Shown: piece by piece, positions 11,930 to 24,100 of the stretch
Position numbering within the stretch: position 1 is the stretch's first letter
How the letters are laid out: each line of letters opens with the position of its first letter
From: Gnetum montanum
Lineage: Eukaryota > Streptophyta > Gnetopsida > Gnetales > Gnetaceae
Reading direction: 5' to 3'
Assembly: GCA_015680685.1 (NCBI GenBank)
Contig: MNCI01026937.1
Span: 5,988 to 69,987, forward strand
DNA length: 64,000 nucleotides
The notes under the pieces: model-generated
Seen by the model: only the letters and a program-made list of their open reading frames with translations
The model's database searches: none
What the model was told of the DNA's origin: nothing
Program-made: the position numbers and the translations under genes

Positions 11930-14900
11930 GGAACGGTTTCAAGAACAAGTGATTGGTTGGATTTGCAAGCTCATTTCCTTCCATATCAGCTAACTTTAAT
12001 GCTCCATTGTCGTATGCTTTGGTGACCAAGTAAGGCCCTTCCCAATCAGCTGAGAATTTGTCTGGGTGTTCCCGAACGGCCTTAAGCATAAGGTCACCTT
12101 CTTTGATGGGGCGCTTACGAATGTCGTGCCGATGACGTTGTCATTGCTATTTTTGGTACCATTTGATTTGATCAAGTGCACGTATGCGTTCCTCCTCCAC
12201 CGAATCTAAGTCAATGGTGCGTAGATCATTATTTTGATCTTCATCCAGGAGTCCAGAAAGTGTGATCCTTAAAGATGGTACCTGCAATTCCAGAGGTAAA
12301 ACAGCTTCTGAACCATAGACAAGGATATATGGTGTTTTACCTATTGAAGTTCGATGTGTCGTGCGATATGCCCACAATGTGTAAACCAGCTGTTCGTGCC
12401 ATCTTCTCTTACTTTGGGTAAGCAGCTTTATAAGTATTGTAATGATGGTTTTGTTTGTTGCCTCTGCTTGCCCATTGCTTTGAGGATAGTAAGGGGATGA
12501 AAATGAGTTTTTGATCCCCAAACTTTCACAGAAGGTTTTGGTTTCAGCACTGCTAAATTGTGGCCCGTTGTTAGTGATGATGGTCATGGGGATGCCAAAA
12601 CGGGTTACGATGTTTTCGAGAATGAAGTTGCACACGTGTTTAGATGTAGTCTTTTGAAGGGGCATAGCTTCTACCCACTTCATGAAATATTCTGTTGCGG
12701 TTATAATGAAACTATGCCCTACAGCATATGAGGGTGTTATTGGTCCGATAAGGTCCAACCCCCACTTTTGAAAAGGCCATGTGATTTGTGCTATATGCAA
12801 CTCATTTGGTGGGACATGAATTAGATTACCGTGCCTTTGATAGGTATTACATGTTTTAGCCTTAGAGAGACAATCATACTCCATGTGTGGCCAATAATAG
12901 CTTAGACGTCTTATATTTGTTGCCATTGCTTTTGGTGCTATGTGTCCTCTGCATAGTCCATCATGTACTTGTTCAACGATGGTTTGGGCATCAGCACTAC
13001 TAACGCATGTTAGCAATATGCCTTCGTAGGATCGATGACACAACGTGTCTCCTACCAGTGCGTATTGCCTAGAACGTTTTCGTACCGCGTCTTTTTGTAC
13101 ATTCGTTAAGTGTTGTGGTGTTTCACCGCGTAGAAGGTACTCTTTTATGTCATCCTACCATTCTATTGCGTATGTTGTACTAACAGATGCAATTGGCAAC
13201 GTGTTAGGAGTATCAGTTATTGGTTTGGCACAACTGATTATGGAGCTTGGTAATGTATGGAACATGTCAGGCGATATGTTTAATGCTAATGTGGCTAGTG
13301 CGTCTGCGATGGTATTGTCGTTTCTAGAGACGTGTTGCACATCGATGTTTTCAAATTGTCTCATTAAGTGTTTTGCCAAGTCACAGTATGGTTGTAAATG
13401 TTGCACTTTGCATGTATAAATATCTGTGACTTGGTTTAAAACCAGTTGTAAATCTCCTTTGACCACAAGTCATGTGATGTCTGAAGCGAGTGCTGCCACG
13501 AGACCTCTAAGGAGACCTTCGTACTCTGCTACGTTGTTGGTACAGTGAAAGTTGAAACGATAGGCAAAGGGTTTGATCTCCCCGGAGGGATAGGTGATGA
13601 CAACGGCAGCACTTACCCCTCGAGAGGTGGATGCTCCATCAAAGTTTAGAATGGCGTCGTAGTCATTGGGCGCTATGTCTATTGCGCTTACATTTTCGTC
13701 AGGGAATTCTAGCTCTATCATTGCTTGATCGTGCGTTGGTGATGTGGTCATTTGATTTGCTATGGCTTGACCTTTAACTGATGATTGCGCTATGTAATGT
13801 AGGTCAAACTCAGCTATCATAGCTTTTCAACGGGCTATTTGACTTGTCTCATAAATATTTCCGGTGATTGCTCTGAGCACATTATCCTTACAGATTATGT
13901 TAACTTGGTTACGGAAGAGGTAATGTCACCATTTTCTTAGAGAAAAGACCAAAGCTAAACATGACCTCTCCACCTCGTTATACCTTTTTTCGTGGGCAAA
14001 TAATGCATGGCTTAAGTAATAGACAGGGACTTAGGTTCCATCATTTTGTTTCTAGCAAAGCATAGATGCGATTGACAAATCCAAAGTGGCGAGGTAGATA
14101 TAAAATGGTTTATCATTTTGAGGTGGATAAACCGTGGGCAATCGGGCAAGTGCTGTTTTAATATTATCGAATGCTTCTTGGCACTGTGGAGTCCATTCCA
14201 ACTGGACGTTCTTGCGTAACAAATGATTCATAGGTTTTACTTTTTCTATTAATTTTTCTATGAACCTTCTGATGAACTGTAATCTACCTTGTAGACCTCG
14301 AAGTTCGGCAAGGTTGTTAGGTGGTTTTAAATTTGTTATTGCCTTAACTTTATCCAGGTTTACTTGTATCCCTGCTTCCGAGGCTATGAATCCAAGCATT
14401 TTGTCTGTTTTGACGCCGAAGACACATTTCTTTGGATTAAGTCTCAACTCATATTTTAAATAGCGTTTTAGCACCAAGTCAAGGTCTTGTACATGTTGTT
14501 CCAATGTCTTCGATTTAACCACAATGTCGTCCATGTAATCGTTGAGCGAGTGTAAAATGGAATCGCTAAAAATGAATGTCATCGCCCGTTGATATGTGGC
14601 CCCAACGTTCTTGAGCCCGAAGGGCATCATTGTATAACAAAAGGTTCCCCATGGTGTCATGAAGGTAGTACAGAGCTGATGCTCCGAGTTAATACGTATC
14701 TAGTTGTATCCCAAGAAGCCATACATAAAAGATAATAGGGTGTGCCCAGCAGTCGAGTCAATAAGCTGATCGATGCTGGGTAGGGGAAAATCATCTTTTA
14801 TAGTTGCAACGTTAAGATCCTAGAAGTCAATGCATAAGCGAATGCTTCCGTTCTTTTTCGGGACAATGACCATGTTGGATACCCACTCAGCGTAATCGAC

Positions 14901-15511
14901 AACCCGAATGAAACCAGCCTGATAAAGTTTGGTGATCTCATTGTGAACTGCCAATGCCACCTCGGGTTTAACCTTTCGTGCCTTTTGTTTTATTGGCCTC
15001 AATTTTGAATCAAGGATAATGTTATGCTGGACAATTCGAGGGTCCAATCCGGGCATGTCCGTGTATGACCAAGCGAATGCCTTTATGTTGTCCCTAAGCA
15101 CTTTCTCTATGTATTTGGCTAGTTGAGGTTGTAGTAATGTACTTAGTTTTATTGTTTTAACTTCTCCATCGGGCATGGTGATGGGGGTTTTGGTCAATAG
15201 GTCGTCGGTGATGTTTTCGGCTTCTCTGTCAATGGGCTTTGTCATACCTTTGTAGTTATCTATCATTTGCTGTGTTGAGGCTATGACTGCATCGTCCATT
15301 GATAAACTTAAGTGAATGAGATTTATGTCGATGTCCCTTGCGATCTTCCCGTACGGCCCATCGATGATTAACGGTGTGGATAGATGCCGACAATCCATCG
15401 GGCTTGCTCCTGCCAATAAATAGAGAGCAGAATGAGCTAACAGGTATTGTTCCATGTTCTCTGGCAATGTAAGTCGTGTGTACATGCGTTATGGTGGTTT
15501 ATTGTCACACT
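11930..15511 (-). pseudogene. pol (RT, RNase H, integrase) of the Tat-like element
   Basis: A single minus-strand frame runs from about 15511 to 11930 with scattered stops and no clear frameshift. It contains the RT (VPKKNGSIRLCIDF near 14830; YMDD at 14526-14537), an RNase H region (14100-13830), a second plant-type RNase H (FDGAS and NNVAEYEG, 13720-13300) and integrase (13043-12200). It ends in a GPY-like tail (DWEGPY near 12050). Integrase key residues are damaged: ITNNGPQF has Asn where the second catalytic Asp is expected (12570-12572), and the zinc finger CNTY lacks its second Cys. Both changes fit C-to-T type mutation. The upstream protease lies 5.7 kb away (21187), across the spacer with the antisense gene. 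Confidence 0.9.
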
Positions 15512-15640
15512 AGGACGCATGGCAGTTTAAGGCCTTACTAGGCCGTGGGTGGCAATTTAAGGCCATACCAGGCCATAGGGGGTTTATATGTGGCAGTTTA
15601 AGGCCATACCAGGCCGTATGTTTATCGTAAAATTTGCACA
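15490..15640. repeat. AGTTTAAGGCC module cluster 1
   Basis: 'ggcagtttaaggccatac.aggcc' recurs about four times here, at the start of the RT reading frame. The same module recurs at 20840-21000. Confidence 0.7.
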
Positions 15641-15817
15641 AGAAAGTCTGCGCCAAAATGTTCGATGTGGACTTTTGGAGTTGGTTTACAAGGGAATCAA
15701 GATGTGGTAATACTTATTTTGTTTTAAATATATTTTTTTTGAAGAAATTTTGATTAAAATAAGTAAAAAAAGCAAAAAGGTACAAACCGAGCAACGGAGA
15801 CGGCAGCGTTGGAGCGC

Positions 15818-15826
15818 TATAAATAG
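15818..15826 (+). promoter_or_regulatory. TATA box of the antisense gene
   Basis: TATAAATAG stands in a GC-rich setting, 309 bp before the ATG at 16127, on the strand opposite to the host element. It is the best TATA box in this spacer and is well placed for a 5' leader of about 270 nt. Confidence 0.6.
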
Positions 15827-15854
15827 GGCGGGGGCGTCATTTGTTACCACGTGG

Positions 15855-16120
15855 AATTTGTAGCAAGCGTAGACATCAAGTGTAAATCCTGAGCATAAGC
15901 ATATACGACAAAACCTGAGCGTAAGCGTAAATGACCCAAACCCCAGCGTAAACCTCCAACTCCGGTGTAAGCGTAAACTTCCAACTCGAGCGTAGAGGCT
16001 CAGCGTGAGCGTAGAGGTTCAAGTGTCAACGTAGAGACTCAAACCTCAGCGTAGAGGCTCTGCGTGAGTGTGAGCAATTTCGACCCTCAACGTAAAATTG
16101 TCAATCCCAGCGTAAAGGAC
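15855..16120 (+). repeat. AGCGTAGAGGCTC-type repeats in the antisense gene leader
   Basis: Short iterations of 'agcgta.a..ctc' (agcgtagaggctcagcgtga and variants) fill the presumed 5' untranslated leader. They are related to the GCGTATACGC motif of intron 1 and the LTRs. Confidence 0.7.
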
Positions 16121-16126
16121 GCCGAG

Positions 16127-19100
16127 ATGGGCAAAGGCAAGGAAGTGGAAGGCCAGGGGAGGAAGAGACCTGATCTGACGTTCGCGGAAGAGAGCGAGGC
16201 CATGCTGTAGTGTCTGCCCAGGCCAAGGGTTCCATCGTGGCCCAGATCGTCACACAGGTAGGCTTTAATCCTGTCATTGTTGGTGGTTTTCATCTGTACC
16301 AGTTTCTTAGCGTAAATAGTCAGCGTAGAGGGTTTCAGCGTATACACCCGGCGTAGACAGTTAGCGTAGAAAATTTCCTTGGCGTATACGCTCAGCGTAG
16401 ACAGTTAGTGTAGAAAATTTCCTTGGCGTAGAGCGTATACTGTGCATAGCCTGAGTTGTTTGTAGCGTAATCTGTTTTGTCAGTGCAACGCGTAAACAAT
16501 TTTACCAGCATGAAGTGTAGATGATTTTATCAGCGTATACGCTGACTATTTTTTACGGCGTCCAGCGTAGACTGTTTACACAGTGTATACTGTTTACGCA
16601 GCGTATACACTAAAGGCTTTTACGGCGTATATGCTGCGCATGAATAGTTTGTTATTTTTTAGACAGTGTATAGCGTAGAACTGTTTTCATAGCGTAAACT
16701 AATTTTACAGCGTATATGCTGCTAGGCGTATACGCCGAGTGTAAACAGTTTTGACAGCGTATACGCTCAATGTATACGCCGAGCATAGACAGTTTTGACA
16801 GCGTATACGCCCAGCGTAAACAGTTAGTAATTTTTCTAAGTGTCGGCCTACAATGTGAAATTTTATTTTTCGTGTCATTTTCATGTATGGCTGATTTACC
16901 GTGGCATTTTGGTTGTTTGCAGGGACACTGAACCTTTTCTCATAGTAGTTGAGCTAGTGGGGGTACTGACGTGGTTTGGCCCCATTGAGGCGGATGAACC
17001 TACCCCGAATCTAACTGTTGACAACAATGGGATCTGGTTCAGGGAAGGGGCGTGTGAATTCCTAGCCTTCATCTTGGACGGGTTTAAAGTGGTTGTCTGT
17101 TTGCACCTAAGTGAACTGGTGGCATAGAGCGTGCTTGAGGCCATCTTGCTGAGAGCCTCAGAGGGTGTCGCGGTCTTCATGGAAGACATTAACGAGGGGC
17201 CGCTTGTAACTAAGGACGGTTCTTCCAGCGGGCCCAGGTCTACACGCCCGTTAGCGCGCGTGTGGACCCAATTGTTGCAAGGGCATGATTATCTGAACAA
17301 CACTATGTTTTTAGTTGCACGTGCGCACACGTTGTTCCAGAACCCTCCTGGCACAGTGTACCGGGTGGATAGGTAGGATCGTTTAAGCTCATTGTTTCTA
17401 TTTTTTACGTCATTTGGCATTTGCTTCTGTTTTGACAAACATTCTTTTGCAGGCCCTGAGTTAACCCAGACGGAACATGCGTTGAGGATGATGGACTTGC
17501 TCTAGCTCGTACCGCTCTAGAGACCTTCATGGCAGGTCCCACCCTTCGTGGAGCTATATTAGCTCAAACGAAGGGTGATATTGTCCACTTTCACAAACGG
17601 TTCTCTAGAGCATTTGCATTGTGCAAAGCTCATGGATGGTTACATGGAGATTGGTCAGATAAGGGACCAAGTTTTCCTCGTGACTCTGACTTGGGTAGCA
17701 CATCTAAGTCCACAACTGAAGGTAAATGACAATGTTTCCTAGATGTGTTAACATGTTTGTTCAACTGCCGGGGGTTATACTGATATGATGATTTCGAATT
17801 GTATCTACAGTTGATGTCCCTCCTGGTGGAGACCCTGTCACGACAGGCCGAACTGAGACTACCCTGTCAATGAAGTTTGGGGAGGTCAGTAAGGCTCAGA
17901 AATGGTTGCGGATCCATGCCCCGCCATCCATCGTTCATTGTTTAGACGATGCTGGCCTTATGGAGCTCTTTACGACCCTGAGCCCTGATGTGTCAATAGC
18001 AGAAATGATCGGGATTGTGGATTCCTTCAACGAGTCTGTCTCTTACTACAGCACCTGGATTAAGTGTGTTAAAATAGTTTTCCATCTGTCGCCTGAATTC
18101 TTTTCGAACCTGTTTGGTGTACCGGCGAATGGTATAAATGTAGTTTTAGACAGGGCTCATAAAGAGCTCCATACGGTTCGTGAATTAGAGGACTGGTTGG
18201 GTCTTGCTAAGGGTGCCAAGGGATTCCCTATGCAGGGAAGTCAAAGGTTGAGGAGGTGAATGAATTATATCCTCTATTTAGGGCATGGGTATTCCCTAAA
18301 TCCCTTTCCCAGGTGCGGAGCCTTGGGGTCGAAGCTGTACGTGTTATGCGAACTGTCCTAGAAACCGGCATGCATTATAACTGGGCCCAATTTTTGTTGT
18401 TGAGCCTGCATAAAGAGATAGTGCGATTGCGCTCAAATGTCGAGGTACAGTCCCACTTTACCTTTGCCTTCTTTGCCGATTATCTGCACCGCTTAGCCGA
18501 GTTTCTGGTGGTTCGTGCGGACAACAAGTATGTTTTGCGGGATCAAGGTCAATTATCTCGTCCGTAGATCAACCACTTATTTGAAACAGCCAAGTCCCAA
18601 GATGTGCCCGAGGGAATTGATAAATCCGTATCTATCACGATAAGGGGATCATCTGGTACCTCAATCCACACACGTGACAGTGTGGGGTTAGAACCAGACG
18701 ATGTGCCTTATACTGCGAAAAGAGCAGAACGGGTCATCAAAGAGACCATTGGCAAGGCCAAGTCGAAGCTGATAAAGCGTGAATGTTCAAGCGAGGAGAC
18801 CTCAAATGTTGACGAGCCACAGGTTAAGCGTATACAGTTCAAGATGCCTGCCCGAGGTAAGTAAACTTAGTACACTTGTTGCTTTATGATTTTCGTCTTA
18901 TTCATAATTTTTACTTTGACCACTTACGTGCCACTAATGCCTTCAAACCTGACTCGAGAAGTGAGGAGGCAAGAATTAGAGACTATTATTGAAGAGGAGG
19001 AAACCAAAACGGAGTTATTGACCGATGAGGAAGAGGCCAGTAAGGATCAGACGGAAAAAATGGAGGAGCTACATGGAGACACCACGGAGACTGAACTGGT

Positions 19101-20540
19101 GGATGACCAGAGTGGTGTCGATGAAATGTTCAGTAGCTTCCTTAAGGGAAAACTGGACTTGGGCGAACCCCCAGAAGGGGACAAAGAACACGGTATGTTT
19201 TCTTTTATTTTGTTATTCTATTATGTTACTTTGTGAGTTGTTGTTTTATGGTGTTTTTCTTTTATTTTTTCATTGCTGCCAGATGAAGGTAGTGAAACCA
19301 AAACGATGCGGTTGGACGTGCCCATGAAAATGGTTCCCCCTGAGAGGACCGTGGAGGTTAGTCTGTCTCGCACTCGTGGGCCATTTACTTGGATAGAGAT
19401 GCCAAGTGAAATGGATTTTGTGGCTGGTATCGCTGAGGAAGTTGTTGAACGCATTCAGGAAGTCCACCCTGAGATAGGTATGTATGTTTCGAGTTGTTTG
19501 CAGCTTTGGAGTTTCACACCCCATTTTGTCATTTTAGCGTTTGTTCTTTTTATGTGCGTAGGTGCCAAACTGAGGTGGGATCCTTCTAAGACAGTTAGCA
19601 TAAAGAGTTTGCCCACATTATCCCTAGAAGTCAAGCAGGTGCCAAGGCCAGTTCACGAGGAGGTGGCAGAAGGTCTTATACACAACGCCAAATTGCTTTG
19701 GACCTGTAGGCATTCCGTCGAACAGTTGTGGTTGCAGATTCAGACAAAGAAGAAGGAGGTTTTCAAATTGTCAGTTGAGCGTGATGATCTGAAGGCTCGG
19801 TATGAGTTCGCCTCTGCTAAACTAAGTGGTGATCACTCTTGGCGGACTTCTGAGGTCACATATACTAGATACTGGAATCTACTTAATCGCCATGCGTCAC
19901 TGACACGGAGACTAGCAGAGCGTAAGGCCCAGGTGGATCTGCTAAACCTCAAGTGCCAAGATTGGAAAGCTTTCACTTCCAAGGTACGCAAATGGGGTCA
20001 GGATGAAAAGAACCACAAACATCATTATAAAAAATCATTGAAAGAGGTGTCTATCGAAAAGCGTCAACTTGAGATGTTTGTGGAGGGTCTGGGTCTACGC
20101 TCTGCATTCGATACCTTTGCTCAAAACACAACTATTGAGATGGAATCGCCTACAAGGGTGATTATGACCGCTTCTGGGGAGGTGTCTGTGGTGAATTCCC
20201 TTTAAAGCGTCCTACCTGGTCAGCCATTGACAAAGGGAAGGCCTTGGCAGATGTCGACCTAGGCCTCGATGGGACTGATTGGACTAGTGTCTCGGAAGAG
20301 GAAATCCTTCGTCGACTAGAATTCGGCTTAGGGGGATCCCCTACAGTATGCTTTGTTAGTATGAAATTCATTCATTGCATAATATTTAAAAGTTTTGTCT
20401 TTTGTCTTTATCTTGCTTACTCCCTTTGCATTTTATAGGATCAAGGTGATGACGATGTCTACGAAGCTGGCCCCAGTGGAACGGGGGCCCCTAATGCCAG
20501 CGGGTCTAAAGGGGATGACCCTCCCATCCCAGATGTTTAG
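16127..20540 (+). pseudogene. Eight-exon antisense gene inside the Tat-like element
   Basis: I do not recognise this as a named gene. Exons: 16127-16257, 16923-17372, 17453-17721, 17811-18856, 18959 (or 18962)-19192, 19283-19477, 19562-20345, 20439-20540. All introns are GT..AG, and the phase at every junction is compatible, giving about 1070 codons ending in TAG at 20538-20540. Decay: stops at 16208, 17125, about 17459 and 18565, and single-base frameshifts near 18235 and 20155. Three of the stops are TAG or TGA that fit deaminated CAG or CGA. Exon 4 holds a segment 'VFHLSPEFFSNLFGVP' that resembles plant transposon accessory proteins. Exon 4 to 5 carries a basic stretch then an acidic one, exon 7 a long coiled-coil-like charged region, and exon 8 an acidic tail. 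It runs opposite to the host element, in the protease-RT spacer. Confidence 0.72.
16260..16830. repeat. GCGTATACGC palindrome array (intron 1 of the antisense gene)
   Basis: Dozens of variants of 'cagcgtatacgct', 'agcgtagacagttt' and 'agcgtaaacag' occur here. GCGTATACGC is a perfect 10-bp palindrome. The same motif family fills the U3 of both LTRs (9830-10170, 26870-27200) and the 5' leader (25430-26160). Confidence 0.85.
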
Positions 20541-20559
20541 TTTTTTTTATGAAATTATT

Positions 20560-20840
20560 CTGACTTCAATTTATACAGGAATTGTAAATTTAGATGAATG
20601 AAACCAGTTAACACTTGTACTCGTACATCCTTTCATGTATAATTTTTTTTTGTTAATTTTGAGTTTAATTGCAAACACGACACAGCAATGTAAAATGTTT
20701 TGGTTTGTTTTCGTAGTTTAAGTGTAGTGCACGAATGTAATTATAAGTAGGACTAAAAGATAATTGCGAAAAAGGACAACATGACAATGCAGGCGTAAAT
20801 TTGAACAGTGAATCGGGATTTGGGAGAAAAACGAAGTATA
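20560..20840. other. AT-rich stretch after the antisense gene
   Basis: T-rich sequence follows the stop at 20540 and is the likely 3' untranslated and termination region of the antisense gene. No coding sequence is seen. Confidence 0.4.
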
Positions 20841-21175
20841 AGTGGATGATATAGATTAAGGCCATTTCGGGCCACGTACGCACTAGTTTAAGGCCATTTT
20901 GGGCCAGATTCGCACTAGTTTAAGGCCATTTCGGGCCAGATTCGCACTAGTTTAAGGCCATTTCGGGCCATATGCGTAGTTTAAGGCCATTTCGGGCCCC
21001 AGTGTAAGCAAGGGACGTTTCGAATGACACGGGTGGATTTCTTGGTTGACCGACCATTTCTGATCGTGGCCAGTTTTATGTCGTTGCGGACATGATAGTT
21101 TAATGTCATCCCGAACTAGTTGTAGTTTAACGTCATTTTGGACCAGTCGTAGTTTAACGTCATTTCAGATAGTTG
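20840..21175. repeat. AGTTTAAGGCC and AGTTTAA.GTCAT module cluster 2
   Basis: Four copies of 'agtttaaggccatttcgggcc' with a 32-34 bp period (20883-21000) are followed by three copies of '(t)agtttaa(t/c)gtcat' (21085-21170). This is the same module type as at 11380-11900 and 15490-15640. It sits between the antisense gene and the protease. Confidence 0.8.
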
Positions 21176-21186
21176 TTTTTCATTAT

Positions 21187-24100
21187 TCATTGGTTTAGTA
21201 ATTTTTTGATTTTTCGCATATTTACGTTGGGAGCAGAGTTAGCAGGTATGATTCTGTATTCAGCGTCCCCATCGCTAATCACGTTGAATGGTAGTTCAGC
21301 CCAAGGGACGTCTGATGGAATTTTTTCCGCGTTGGTGTTTTCTTGTGCTTCAGCATGTATCACGGTTTCTGTGTCAATTGTGGTCTCTAAGTGAGGTTGC
21401 GTATGTACAATGTCAGGCCCTGGTAGTTCTATTTTGGGTGGGTTTTCTTCTGTGTTTAAAGGATTATCGCTTGTCGGTTGTTGTTCATTTATGTCATGCT
21501 GTCTAAGCTCTTCAAGCTTAACCTCTGAGCCTTGGTCTGTGTCTATGTACGATGAGATGATGGGTGTAGTAGCCTCCCCGTGTATGATGATTTCACCACC
21601 TTCGTAAGGCAGGTGAATCTCTTGGTGTATAGGGGATGAGACTGCTTTTAGTTGGGCTAACCAGGGCCTTCCTAATATTAGGTTGAATCCTGGCATTTCA
21701 TCGATTACTACGAAGTTGGCGGATGTGGGGAATTGGTCCCCTGCTATGAAGTCTAAGGTCACGGTGCCTTTAACTGTCACATGCGACCCGCTGAATGATT
21801 TTAAGCATGTGGTGGTAGTTGGTCTAATTAGCTCTGTGAGCCCAAGTTGTTCGATGATGGGATATGGAACTACTTTTGTGGCAGCTCCGTCATCCACATG
21901 GACCCTATGTATCTTGAATTGGTTTACTCTTATTGTTATAAACATAGGGGCTGTTGTTATCTCTCCCGTTTTTTCATCCAACTTGATGTTGTTATTGTGG
22001 AAACTTAGTGGCTTGGAAGTTGGCCCTTGGGGCGAGTACATTACCGCATGAATTGAAGGTTCATTTGGAGGCAAGTCCTCACTCACTGGGATAGATGTTA
22101 ACATGCGCACTAAAGCTTCGCGATGGGTTTGTGATGCCAACACTAGGTCGTATAAGCTCAGTGAAGTGTTCTTTTGTTTGAGCGCTTGTGTGACTTGTGT
22201 TAGGGTTGTTGCTAGGTCTTTACTATTGGGCGCATCTTTATCGGTAATCACTTGGTCCATTGGGCCCAATAGTTTTATTTCGTGCATCATTGGTTTGTCA
22301 TTTTTTGTTGGTTCAGGCGTGTCATATTTTCTAGACGATTCACCCTCATGGCCTGTGTTTGGTTTGTGGTCGGGTTGTGTCATGGGTATCGTCTTTAATG
22401 GAGTAGGTTTAGGAGGCCCTAAGGCTAGCTGTTGACGCTCCTTTTTCAGGCGTTCGCCCGTAAGCTTATCTGCTAAGCGTTCTCGTGTGTGACACGGGGG
22501 CGCGGTTGGTTTTGAGGCCTCAGGTTGCCTTGGGATTCGTACTACGTATGGAGTCAGGTGGGGTTGCAGTTGGACAGTCGCTTGCGGTTGGGTGCCAGAC
22601 TGGCTAGGCACCTTGATGACATAGGGATTGGGTTTACTTTGCGTTTGCGAGGTGGAGGATTAGTAATCATTAGGACTTTCGGGTGTCCTAGCAATGTATG
22701 GGGTTGGTTTAGGCAAAGGTTGGACCTCCGTTGTTGCGACTGCGGGTGGCACTCGGACTACGTAAGGGGCAGGCCGAGTAGGAGGGGTTGGTAGATTTGA
22801 GGTAGTAACGGCGGGAGGTATACGCACCACGTATGGTTTTTCACGTGTCGGGGTGTTAGAAGTCATTACGGCGGGGGGTACATGGACAACATATGGTTGC
22901 TGCGGGGCGTATGATGATTGAGGCATGGATGTTGATCCAGTGGGAGGAATACGTACTACAAATGGCTTGTTAGGCATTTTTTGTTCATGGTCAGAGTAAA
23001 CGGTGTTAATGCTTGGCGTTTCAGGTTCGTTATCTAGGTAGATTGTGTTAATAACATACGGTGCCTCTTTGGTATTCAGAGGGTCCTTATACACACCCAT
23101 AGCCTGGTTCTGCGGTTGGACTGGGTTGGCCTCATCAAAAGTGATTTGGCCTCCATCGATCATTCGTTGTATATCTTGTTTCAGGGTGAAATAGTAATCC
23201 GTACCATGCCTATTACGTTGGTGATAATCGCAGAAATGGGCCATCCTAAAACCTTTGGATACTGGGGGTTCATCCGGCGTTGCTAGGCTTGGGTTCTGAA
23301 CTAGTTGACAGAACCGGTCATGTCTTTGGATCACTGCCGGGGACAACTGTTTATGTTTCATTAATCCAGCTCTCAGGAGTCGATCGAATATCTGGGATGG
23401 CTTCATAGGCAATGGCGTATATTGGGAGGGTTCTTTCCTCTCAAAGTTTCTTGTACGGTTCGGTGTTGGGTTCTGCGATGAGGACGATTCCGATGCAGTC
23501 GCGGGAGTAGGTTTAGTATAATTAGTAGGGGCCACCGGCGGTTTGTTTTGTTGTGCCACGTTTGCTTGTTGCGTTTCTGTTATTGCCACTATAGTTTTTT
23601 TAGCTTTTTCTTTATCTTTCTTACTGTGCTGATTTTTGAAGGCTAAATACGCAGGATCATGGCTATTTTGGGTCGCCTCCTCTATATTTTTAATATGTAC
23701 AAAGGCTTGATTAAGGTTACGCACATTAAGATAATATAACTTGGATTTGAAAAAGTCGTTAACAGCCCCCTTTAGAATGGTGAGCAGATATGTCTGTGGG
23801 ATTGGCTCATGGAGCTCATTGAGAGCAGCACTCCACCTTTGGATGAATTTTTGTACGGGTTCTAGAGGTGCTTGTTTGACCTATATAAGACTATTGAGTG
23901 TTGCTTCAGGTTTCAAGTTATACTTGAACCTGGTAACGAATTAATGTAGCAACTCCTCTATAGAAAATATCGAGTTTCTTGGTAAGGCCCGATACCAATC
24001 AAGTGCTCTCCCTGCAAGGGACATAGGGAACACTCACAAAATGGCATGTGGCATGCCTGAAGTAATGCACACTCTAGTCTAAATGTTATAAGGTGAGTGT

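Noticed and set aside
21683-22435. + strand ORFs of 110-122 codons
   Set aside because: They are shadows of the minus-strand gag-protease frame.
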